Numbered from the stretch's first letter, positions 1 to 5,827 are shown. The stretch is 7,065 nt of DNA from an uncultured Oscillospiraceae bacterium (GCA_910587465.1 CAJUMS010000121.1:1-7065), one strand, 5' to 3'. Notes: generated by a model from the sequence alone, not told the origin. Numbers and translations are program-made.

Positions 1-2
1 AC

Positions 3-287
3 TTTTATTTTACCACTTTTTCACGCATTTGTAAAGGGGTTTTTAGAGGCGCCCACAAAACAATATTTACTGCTAAAAAAGATGGCAGGGAAATCTATAT
101 TATTGCAAGACCTTCGGACTATGACGAGGTGATCCTTTATTATGATGCCGAAATTGACACATTGGATTACACGAAGGATTTTGAACTGTGGATAGAAGAT
201 GGAAAAACTGAACCCCAAAAGCTTACTTTTGGGAGAATTTTACGATTAACAGGTATAAATCGTATCCCTTTACGGAGAATCAGATAG
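3..287 (+). CDS. C-terminal part of an unidentified, probably large protein (5' end outside window)
   Basis: This frame is open from the left edge to the TAG at 285-287 and contains no ATG, so it is the last ~94 codons of a gene that starts before the window. The reading is convincingly protein-like: alternating hydrophobic and charged residues, with segments such as ARPSDYDEV, ILYYDAEIDTLDY, FELWIEDG and a basic tail LTGINRIPLRR. I do not securely recognise the family. The tail faintly recalls C-termini of large GHKL/sacsin-like ATP-binding proteins found in defence loci, but that is recollection rather than a visible motif. The stop is directly abutted by the ATG of the next gene, which implies translational coupling and a shared operon with the AlbA/nuclease gene. 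No catalytic motif is visible in this tail. Confidence 0.65.
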   Translation, partial: FYFTTFSRICKGVFRGAHKTIFTAKKDGREIYIIARPSDYDEVILYYDAEIDTLDYTKDFELWIEDGKTEPQKLTFGRILRLTGINRIPLRRIR

Positions 288-1205
288 ATGATTGATAAAG
301 ATGAAGTGAAAAAGATACTAAATGGCAATGCTGTCGATAATGTAATATGCCATGACTTTGAATTAAGACCTACAGCTATTGCTCCCGATATTAAAAGACT
401 TGCCAATATCGCAGACGATTATGGCTATATAATCATCGGGGCTTTTTTGTCAGGGGATAAATATATAGTCAACGGAATCGCTAGCGGTATGTCAATACAA
501 AATGTTGTGGATAAGGCGATTGATCAACTTTCAGTTAAACCACAAATTGAGATCTGTCAGGCAATCATAGGCGCGAAAAACATATATGTGATAAAGGTAC
601 AAAAAATCATTGAAGGTACATCTTTGTTAACAGATAAATTAAATGTTCAATCTATCTCAAAATTTATTGATCAACTTTATAATATATGCATAAGGCTTCA
701 AGGTAACGCTAAATATATTGACGCTACTGAAGATGAACGCAATGATTATATCCGTGATATGCTTGAGCAACATGTTTACATGATAAAAGATCAGACACGA
801 AGAGGGATTTCATCATCCGGGAGTTCATCGGGTGAACCTGATATATTGGTAGAAAAGGATAAAATTCCCTTTACTATCATAGAAGCACTTAATCTAAGAT
901 CACTTGATAAGGATTATCTTGCAAAACATTTAAACAAAATATATACTTATGATACAACAGGCAATCTGTTCAATATTTGTTTGGTTTACGCTGAGGTAAA
1001 AGATTTTGCTTCGTTTTGGGAAAAATACTGTCAATTTGTAAAAGATCATAAATATCCATATCCGTTATTATCTTGTGATGAAACATTAGATGGTGAATAT
1101 CAGGGTTCAGAAATAAAGATCATGGTCACAATACACAATAGATCCGGAATACCAACTAAGCTCTATCATATTTGCGTAAAAATAATGTCGAAACAGAGGC
1201 GTTGA
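288..1205 (+). CDS. AlbA/Schlafen-like N-terminal domain fused to PD-(D/E)XK-like nuclease domain
   Basis: The product has 305 residues. Residues ~20-110 look like the AlbA_2/Schlafen divergent-AAA fold: an E25-L-R strand, a helix with RLANIADDYG, the strand GYIIIGAF (46-53), then a basic-hydrophobic strand YVIKVQK. Residues ~140-270 resemble a PD-(D/E)XK restriction-type domain: R-D-M-L helix, Gly/Ser turn (173-182), G182-E-P-D185, a short hairpin, then I-I-E199-A-L and a helix containing HLNKIYTYD. D185 and E199 are the expected metal ligands; the usual lysine of E-x-K is replaced by L201, with N202 and R204 nearby. Known members of both folds bind or cut nucleic acids, often in defence. 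The ATG abuts the preceding TAG, so the start is set by coupling and no separate Shine-Dalgarno is needed. It is likely a cytosolic nuclease of the same immune cassette; its substrate is unknown. Confidence 0.75.
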   Translation: MIDKDEVKKILNGNAVDNVICHDFELRPTAIAPDIKRLANIADDYGYIIIGAFLSGDKYIVNGIASGMSIQNVVDKAIDQLSVKPQIEICQAIIGAKNIYVIKVQKIIEGTSLLTDKLNVQSISKFIDQLYNICIRLQGNAKYIDATEDERNDYIRDMLEQHVYMIKDQTRRGISSSGSSSGEPDILVEKDKIPFTIIEALNLRSLDKDYLAKHLNKIYTYDTTGNLFNICLVYAEVKDFASFWEKYCQFVKDHKYPYPLLSCDETLDGEYQGSEIKIMVTIHNRSGIPTKLYHICVKIMSKQRR

Positions 1206-1286
1206 TAATATGAATGCCGCTTTAACATTGTAGCAGATTCAGCGAAAATATCATAAGTAAGTGGAGATGTTTATCGCAATGACGTT

Positions 1287-1316
1287 TTGATATTGCATCG
1301 CTTAACGGAATATTCT
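1287..1316 (+). promoter_or_regulatory. Candidate promoter for the NACHT gene with a very short leader
   Basis: TTGATA (1287-1292, five of six matches to the -35 consensus) is followed after 18 bp by TATTCT (1311-1316, four of six matches to the -10). Transcription would begin near 1323-1324, immediately before the Shine-Dalgarno GAGGAGG (1324-1330), giving a leader of about 15 nt. A small inverted repeat, GCAAT (1276-1280) with ATTGC (1292-1296), overlaps the -35 end and could be an operator. This is seen only as sequence resemblance. The NACHT gene could equally be read from the upstream operon promoter. Confidence 0.3.
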
Positions 1317-1337
1317 ATAATTTGAGGAGGATAAAAT

Positions 1338-3842
1338 ATGAAGATAAACTTTAAACCGCAAGAATTTATTGGAACGATAATAGAAACTGTTGCTTCTGCA
1401 TACCTAGCTAGCAAAGGCTTTCCCGCTGAACAATCAATGTTTATAGGGTCGCTTCTGGGAGCTGCAACAAAGGGAGTTGAGAGCAGCTCAGACAATACGA
1501 TTTTGCAATCGCTGGAAAGATCAATCATGGTAGCGTTAGACACCGACTCATTTGAAATGCCTGACTACTGTAAGGAGCTTCTGAAAACCGACGTTTTATC
1601 CTCCGGGAAAATCATTGAATTCATGTGTCAACCTAATTCGGAAATCATTCTGAGAGAACAAATTTTGAGGATCTGTACGAAAGATCCGGGCTGTGATGTT
1701 AGTACGCTTCCGGTGAACGATGTTGTATCGTCAATTATAAAGCAATTTGAAGCTGAGGTTTTTAATAATCATGAGTTGGCTTCTTATGCAGCGTATCGTC
1801 TGCTGCGCAACGGAAAACCTTCTTCTATTGTTTTTGCAGCAAATCAACAGTACGCAAAAAGTTTCGAGGAACCGCTTTTCTTACACAAAGGTATAAAGGG
1901 TACAAGTGTAAATTTAAAGAATTTATTTGTTTTACAAAAATACAATATGATAAAGGCTCGTAGTTGTCAAATACAAACAACTGCTGAAGGCTCCCAAAAG
2001 GATCTTCAAGAAGAAATTTCTGATTTCCTTAAAGATAATGACACGCATTTTCTGTTCATTGAGGGCGATGCAGGAAGCGGAAAAACTACACTTGCCGCAT
2101 GGATGAATTATCATTATAGTCAAAATGATGAGATCGCAGAACAGCTTTTCTGTGATCGTCCTTTGATAACCATCCGTCTGCGTGACTTAGATAAAAAATG
2201 TATTGCGGAACAGAGAAGTCTGTCATCCGCGATCCTAAAATATATGAATATATCTTCATTAGACGATTTGGAGCGAATATTTCCCGAGGCTGTAATGTTA
2301 TTGGACGGCTTTGATGAATTATGTATGATTGAGAGGATAGATATAAAGCACGAAAATCTTCTTTACGATCTGCACAAAAAGCAATTGGCTGGATTTCAAT
2401 TTATTGTAACTACTAGACCAAAATTTATTTCTGTCGAATTCGATGTTCAGTCTGAATTTATTTCTCTCAAACATTTTGATCATAAACAGCGAGAAATGTG
2501 GCTTTATCGCTATACATCCGCTGAATATTGCGCCCAGACAATTGACGATGCCGTACATTATTATATCACTCACATAGATGATGATACATCTTCTTGTATT
2601 TGTGACACACCTATGACATTGTATATGCTTGCAACAAAAAAAGGAACGTCTGAGTTTTTGGAAAATAGTTGGGCTCTTTATAATCACATCTTTTATGACG
2701 AATTAAGTGAAACTGAATATAATAAGATGTTTCCGAATCCTGTCCGCAAATATTCTCATGATATAATTATATTGCGGGATGTTTTATATCAAGTGAGTGA
2801 AGAAATAGCTTTTCATATGTATCAAAAAAACAATCAAACTTTTTTCCTATCAAACCATGAACTTGCGTTGATTATAGAGCGGTTAAGTGAAAAGTTGCAA
2901 ATTTTAAAGCAAGCAAACATGCAAGAGATAGTTGAACGTTGCTATGCGCTGTGTTGTTATTGGAAAGCTAATTCTGATCGTGGTGCGGTGGAATTTCTTC
3001 ATAATAATATACGAGATTTCTTCCTTGCGGAAAAAATCTATCGTGAACTGAATGAAGTTGTTCAAGACCTAACAAATGACGATAGCGAACCAAGAACTTA
3101 CTGTAAAAAAATAACGCAAAAACTATGTTCACTTTTCCAATATGGTGTTTTGGAAACAAAGGTTTGTGAATTTATTTTTTTGAGGGCGAAGTTCAAAGCT
3201 GAAGAGTCGGGAACCGATTTTGCCAAATTTGAATATAACCATAAAATAGTTTCGGAGATCATAGCTTATATGTCTAAACATGAGGCATATTTAAGAGCGT
3301 TGGAAAAGAAGACTCTTTTGAACACTGTACAAATAATCACAAACATTCTGGCATGCACGGTACAGGTATATAGGAATGCTTATGAAGTTCATCTAAAAAA
3401 AGATGAGGTAATAGAGTGGATGCCATATCAAACCAAAAACAACATTTTAATTAATTTATTTAAGCCTGTTTTTTGTCAGGTCCCGGTTACACCAACCGTT
3501 GACTACATGATAACATTGGCAAGTCGAGGAAATTTTTGTGAAATGTATTTGAAAGGACTTGATTTGAGGAATATTGGATTTCAAGATTCCCAAATAAAAA
3601 ATACGGATTTTTCTGATACTATTCTATGCGGGTGTGATTTTTCCAATACAATATTGGATGAATCAGATTTCACGAACGCAGATATTCATTATGCCTCTCT
3701 TGAAAATGCATCATTAATCAATTGTAATATGACTGGAGCAGATCTTAGAGGTACCGAATTACCGGATGGCTTTATGAGTGTTAATCAAGAAGATCAGATT
3801 GAACATTTAAAGGGATTGGGGATTCCTGGATTGATTATTTGA
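1338..3842 (+). CDS. NACHT-domain STAND NTPase with C-terminal pentapeptide repeats (bacterial NLR-like)
   Basis: The product has 834 residues, starting at an ATG 7 nt after GAGGAGG (1324-1330). Residues 1-~235 form an N-terminal region I cannot assign. It opens with a Gly/Ala-rich hydrophobic stretch (10-47) and ends in a helical part containing FNNHELASYAAYRL. The NACHT module has Walker A GDAGSGKT (243-250, K249/T250), Walker B VMLLDGFDEL (319-328, D323 plus D326/E327) and the sensor-like FIVTTRP (355-361). EFLHNNIRDFFLAE (552-565) matches the FLH motif of the winged-helix region of STAND proteins. A helical linker leads to A(D/N)Lxx-type pentapeptides from ~736 to 808 and a tail with QIEHLKGLGIPGL. 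All ATPase residues look intact. STAND proteins of this type act as switch NTPases; bacterial NACHT proteins are known anti-phage sensors. The pentapeptide solenoid probably does the sensing, and the effector is either the N-terminus or the upstream nuclease. No membrane anchor is obvious apart from the N-terminal hydrophobic stretch. Confidence 0.9.
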   Translation: MKINFKPQEFIGTIIETVASAYLASKGFPAEQSMFIGSLLGAATKGVESSSDNTILQSLERSIMVALDTDSFEMPDYCKELLKTDVLSSGKIIEFMCQPNSEIILREQILRICTKDPGCDVSTLPVNDVVSSIIKQFEAEVFNNHELASYAAYRLLRNGKPSSIVFAANQQYAKSFEEPLFLHKGIKGTSVNLKNLFVLQKYNMIKARSCQIQTTAEGSQKDLQEEISDFLKDNDTHFLFIEGDAGSGKTTLAAWMNYHYSQNDEIAEQLFCDRPLITIRLRDLDKKCIAEQRSLSSAILKYMNISSLDDLERIFPEAVMLLDGFDELCMIERIDIKHENLLYDLHKKQLAGFQFIVTTRPKFISVEFDVQSEFISLKHFDHKQREMWLYRYTSAEYCAQTIDDAVHYYITHIDDDTSSCICDTPMTLYMLATKKGTSEFLENSWALYNHIFYDELSETEYNKMFPNPVRKYSHDIIILRDVLYQVSEEIAFHMYQKNNQTFFLSNHELALIIERLSEKLQILKQANMQEIVERCYALCCYWKANSDRGAVEFLHNNIRDFFLAEKIYRELNEVVQDLTNDDSEPRTYCKKITQKLCSLFQYGVLETKVCEFIFLRAKFKAEESGTDFAKFEYNHKIVSEIIAYMSKHEAYLRALEKKTLLNTVQIITNILACTVQVYRNAYEVHLKKDEVIEWMPYQTKNNILINLFKPVFCQVPVTPTVDYMITLASRGNFCEMYLKGLDLRNIGFQDSQIKNTDFSDTILCGCDFSNTILDESDFTNADIHYASLENASLINCNMTGADLRGTELPDGFMSVNQEDQIEHLKGLGIPGLII

Positions 3843-3996
3843 ACACATATCGGAATATGAAGCTATAGTTTGGACAACGGAAGACGTTTTGTAATAATTT
3901 CTTATTCAATGCGTTTTTTTCGGTTGCTCAATTTGAATTTCAAAATGGACACTAAAATCAAGGCAAAAAATACCATATACTAAACATGAGAAAAGG

Positions 3997-4020
3997 CGGA
4001 ATCTGAATTTCCAGAGTCCG
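3997..4020. repeat. Stem-loop with an internal mismatch
   Basis: CGGA (3997-4000) pairs with TCCG (4017-4020), and TCTG (4002-4005) pairs with CAGA (4012-4015). One A/G mismatch separates the two stems and the loop has 6 nt. This is the first of the consecutive hairpins in the spacer. Confidence 0.6.
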
Positions 4021-4027
4021 AATTGAG

Positions 4028-4044
4028 ATGTGGAAAAACCACAT
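4028..4044. repeat. Perfect 6-bp stem-loop with A5 loop
   Basis: ATGTGG (4028-4033) and CCACAT (4039-4044) form a perfect stem closed by an AAAAA loop. No U-tract follows, so it is not a terminator. Confidence 0.65.
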
Positions 4045-4099
4045 AATATAGGGGAGTGTTTAGATTGTGCCTATTTTCAGCGCGCCATATTACATATTT

Positions 4100-4125
4100 A
4101 TGGATGCCAATACTTCAAAATCCAT
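4100..4125. repeat. 6-bp inverted repeat with 14-nt loop
   Basis: ATGGAT (4100-4105) is repeated inverted as ATCCAT (4120-4125). It lies 4 bp before the long palindrome and could stack with it. Confidence 0.5.
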
Positions 4126-4129
4126 GTGA

Positions 4130-4151
4130 GTGACCAAATCTATTTGGTCAC
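4130..4151. repeat. Perfect 10-bp inverted repeat (near-palindrome)
   Basis: GTGACCAAAT (4130-4139) and ATTTGGTCAC (4142-4151) are exact inverted copies separated by only CT. An outer TGTGA (4125-4129) and TCACA (4156-4160) extend the symmetry across a 4-nt bulge. With a 2-bp spacer the DNA form is an almost perfect palindrome, suiting a dimeric DNA-binding protein or recombinase site at least as well as an RNA hairpin. No U-tract follows it directly. Confidence 0.85.
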
Positions 4152-4168
4152 GATATCACAAACTTGAC

Positions 4169-4201
4169 AAATCCGGAACACGATGGTGGTTCGGATTTTT
4201 T
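4169..4201 (+). terminator. Probable Rho-independent terminator
   Basis: AAATCCG (4169-4175) pairs with CGGATTT (4192-4198). The stem continues past a bulged G by AAC (4177-4179) with GTT (4189-4191). The T-run 4196-4201 follows directly. It would end transcription coming from the NACHT gene, 330 bp after its stop, after passing the other hairpins. Confidence 0.6.
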
Positions 4202-4257
4202 CGTATTTTACCCTGGTAAGTCTGTGTTCGGATTAGTGGTTTACCTTTAATGAAAGC

Positions 4258-4290
4258 ACCCACGGCATAAGGCTGTGGGTATTTTTTGTT
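4258..4290 (+). terminator. Strong Rho-independent terminator
   Basis: ACCCACGGC (4258-4266) pairs with GCTGTGGGT (4272-4280) along all nine positions, one of them a G-U pair, with a 5-nt loop. ATTTTTTGTT follows. It closes the left half of the window and insulates it from the regulator fragment and sigma operon downstream. Confidence 0.85.
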
Positions 4291-4310
4291 TGAAGGTTAG
4301 TTATATCTAA

Positions 4311-4350
4311 TTAAGTAAGGCAAAAAGAATGAGCTATAATATATTATAAT
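4311..4350 (+). promoter_or_regulatory. AT-rich promoter region with two -10 hexamers
   Basis: Two exact TATAAT hexamers lie 10 bp apart (4335-4340 and 4345-4350), just after the strong terminator and 33 bp or more before a Shine-Dalgarno-preceded ATG at 4383. The best -35 is weak (TTAAGT, 4311-4316, 18 bp before the first hexamer). The promoter probably belonged to the truncated gene at 4383. No obvious promoter lies directly before the sigma gene, so this one may now drive it across the recombinase scar. Confidence 0.4.
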
Positions 4351-4382
4351 AGGTACATGAATACGGAACGGGAGTAAAGGAA

Positions 4383-4436
4383 ATGCCAAAATCTGAAACC
4401 AAAGTGAGGATACTGTACATATACAATCTGCTGTTA
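4383..4436 (+). pseudogene. 5' fragment of a gene, possibly a WYL-type transcriptional regulator
   Basis: An ATG with a good Shine-Dalgarno (GGAG 4371-4374, 8 nt spacing; AAAGG closer) opens a frame whose first ~18 codons read MPKSETKVRILYIYNLLL. This resembles the conserved start of WYL-domain regulators (MxKSxNQKLKLLYLxxIL). The frame stays open to a stop at 4646, but after ~4436 it is the antisense of a serine recombinase and not regulator-like. I read this as a genuine 5' end cut off by a recombination junction. The family call rests on 18 residues only. Confidence 0.3.
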
Positions 4437-4628
4437 CTTTGCCATTTGAAATATGCGCCGAACAATAGGCGCGTATTTTTGGTTGACGCTCAAATGATTT
4501 TTGTCGGCGGAGTCTTTCTCATAACCGTAAGGAGCGGTATCTCCTATGAATTTCCCTTGCCATTTTTTCGTCATCATTGCGGAACGCATTTTCTTCGATA
4601 TATCTTGTATGTAGTATTTATCTCTGAA
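4434..4628 (-). pseudogene. Internal fragment of a large serine recombinase (Tn-type site-specific recombinase)
   Basis: On the minus strand about 64 codons read FRDKYYIQDISKKMRSAM, then TKKWQGKFIG, APYGYEKD, KNHLSV and IVRRIFQMAK before a TAA (4434-4436). These match the segment that follows the catalytic domain in large serine recombinases of conjugative or mobilisable elements: the xxDISKKxRS helix, the GKFIGxxAPYGYxKD hinge and the IVRRIF helix entering the recombinase domain. Both the catalytic N-terminus and the DNA-binding C-terminus are missing. The frame continues past 4628 as antisense of the sigma gene and is then no longer recombinase-like. It is a dead relic of an integrated element. 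Confidence 0.85.
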
Positions 4629-4667
4629 ACCGTAGTATATGGGTGAAGCCAGAAAGGAGGCGATGAA

Positions 4668-5228
4668 ATGACAGAGGATGAAAAAATTATTGAAATGTTT
4701 TTTGAACGTTCGGAACAAGGTATACGAGAGCTTGATAAAAAATACGGTAAATTTCTTCACAAAATTTCGCAAAACATTGTAAACGATTTGCAGGACGCAG
4801 AGGAATGTGTCAACGATGCCTATCTGGGAGTATGGAACGCGATCCCTCCGACAAGACCAGACCCACTGCTGACATATGTTTGTAAGATCGTTCGGAACAT
4901 TTCACTAAAGGTCTATTACAGAAAGACAGCGGCTAAGCGGAGCAGCCTTTACACGATAGCTATGGACGAGATCGAAGCCTGTATAGCAAGTTCGAACACA
5001 GTGGAAACCGAGTTCGAGGCAAAAGAATTAGCCCATATCATTGAAGGCTTTTTAGATACATTAACCGCAGAAAATCGTGTTATCTTTATACGTCGCTACT
5101 GGTTTTCTGACAGCTGTAAGGACATAGCCGAGCTTGTTGGGCTTACGGAAAAAAATATCTCCGTCCGGTTGACACGCATCCGTAAGAAAATGAAAAACTA
5201 CTTAATTGAAAGAGAGGTATTCGTATGA
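4668..5228 (+). CDS. ECF-type RNA polymerase sigma factor
   Basis: The product has 186 residues, starting at an ATG 7 nt after GAAAGGAGG (4652-4660). Region 2 covers about residues 20-92, with DAEECVNDAYLGVW (43-56) as the core-binding helix and a basic end YYRKTAAKR. Region 4 covers about 126-180: L-x-T-L-x-x-E-N-R-V-I-F-I-R-R-Y, then the helix-turn-helix around CKDIAELVGLTEKNISVRLTRIRKKM (150-175). Length and layout fit small two-domain sigma-70 family members. ECF sigma factors redirect RNA polymerase to a small regulon and are usually held by a membrane anti-sigma factor; the overlapping downstream gene fits that role. The upstream 5' region is a recombinase scar, so its native promoter may have been lost. 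The regulon is not evident. Confidence 0.92.
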   Translation: MTEDEKIIEMFFERSEQGIRELDKKYGKFLHKISQNIVNDLQDAEECVNDAYLGVWNAIPPTRPDPLLTYVCKIVRNISLKVYYRKTAAKRSSLYTIAMDEIEACIASSNTVETEFEAKELAHIIEGFLDTLTAENRVIFIRRYWFSDSCKDIAELVGLTEKNISVRLTRIRKKMKNYLIEREVFV

Positions 5229-5755
5229 ACTCAAAGAATTTTTCCGATGCAATGAACGAACTTGACAGCAGATATGTTGATGAAGCTATCGGCTACAAGG
5301 CTAAAGTGCGTAAGCACACTTGGATCAAATGGGGTACTGTCGCCGCTTGTCTGTGCCTTGCGGTAGGATGCATTGTCATGCTTGATTTGAAAAAAAGCCG
5401 CAGTATGAACAGGGAAACTGCAAAACACGTCTACACATTGCCGCAGGCAGAGAAAATGAGCGTTAAGTTTGTTGAAATGAGTGGCGACCATTTTAAAGCG
5501 GTCACCGTTGATGTAGGCAACAGCGAAATTTTTCCCATCAATGCTGAACTATCCATTGTATTTGATTACGACACGGAAATCTTTTTGAATGATGGAACGC
5601 GCATAGTTTTCAATCCAGACGAACCCGATACAGGCGTGATAGATTGGGAAACGGGAACTCTAGTCGATGTCGAGTTTGTAAACTACACGGAATATCTTAC
5701 AGGCAACCATTTCTACAATCAAGTTTGCGCGACCCGTGTCGCTCCCGCGAAATAG
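5225..5755 (+). CDS. Probable membrane anti-sigma factor of the adjacent ECF sigma factor
   Basis: The product has 176 residues. Its ATG lies in ATGA (5225-5228), overlapping the sigma stop; AGAGAGG (5211-5217) is the Shine-Dalgarno at 7 nt. The N-terminal ~33 residues are cytosolic, with NELDSRYVDEAIGYK followed by a basic stretch, as in clostridial anti-sigma-like proteins. One membrane segment follows (~34-53, WIKWGTVAACLCLAVGCIVML). The remaining ~120 residues, outside the cell, are beta-rich (VTVDVGNSEIFP, GTRIVFNPDEP). No zinc-binding HxxxCxxC anti-sigma motif is seen. The translational coupling, single membrane pass and short cytosolic domain support an anti-sigma role. The extracellular part would be the sensor, but its ligand is not recognisable. 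Confidence 0.7.
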   Translation: MNSKNFSDAMNELDSRYVDEAIGYKAKVRKHTWIKWGTVAACLCLAVGCIVMLDLKKSRSMNRETAKHVYTLPQAEKMSVKFVEMSGDHFKAVTVDVGNSEIFPINAELSIVFDYDTEIFLNDGTRIVFNPDEPDTGVIDWETGTLVDVEFVNYTEYLTGNHFYNQVCATRVAPAK

Positions 5756-5827
5756 CAGAGAATCAAAGCTAAATCCCTCGCGTTCTCGTGTTTTTACACA
5801 TATTTAGGCCGATGATATGATGATTAG

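Larger units (their letters stand above)
3843..4257. other. Gene-free spacer rich in stem-loops
   Basis: I find no credible reading frame here on either strand. The first ~150 bp are plain AT-rich sequence. From 3997 on, five stem-loops follow one another up to 4198, several of them perfect. The last carries a U-tract and reads as a terminator. The region lies between the NACHT gene and the second terminator at 4258. It could be the end of a mobile element, a structured RNA, or a long 3' untranslated region; the sequence alone does not decide. A possible -10 (TATACT, 3976-3981) precedes the first hairpin but has no well-spaced -35. Confidence 0.6.

Noticed and set aside
1293..1321. TTGCAT and an exact TATAAT 17 bp apart, an attractive promoter before the NACHT gene
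   Set aside because: Transcription would start near 1328, inside GAGGAGG, and destroy the ribosome binding site. The TTGATA/TATTCT pair fits better.
2319..2687. A 122-residue minus-strand open frame inside the NACHT gene
   Set aside because: It lies within a clearly coding + strand region, has no ribosome binding site or recognisable motif, and is a shadow frame.
3876..3888. AACG-GAAGA-CGTT hairpin followed by T-rich sequence as terminator of the NACHT gene
   Set aside because: The stem is only 4 bp and the T-run is interrupted (TTTTGTAATAATTT); the hairpin at 4169-4198 is much better.
4383..4646. An 87-residue open frame with a good Shine-Dalgarno on the + strand
   Set aside because: After about 18 codons it is the exact antisense of a recognisable serine recombinase fragment, so only its 5' end is likely to derive from a real gene.
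4629..4772. N-terminal extension of the minus-strand recombinase frame (first 48 residues)
   Set aside because: It overlaps the sigma gene and its leader in antisense and has no recombinase-like sequence; it is a shadow.
5729..5800. Possible terminator after the anti-sigma gene (GCGAC/GTCGC and GAGAA/TTCTC inverted repeats)
   Set aside because: The first stem lies within the coding sequence and lacks a U-tract; the second has a ~20-nt loop and a weak stem.
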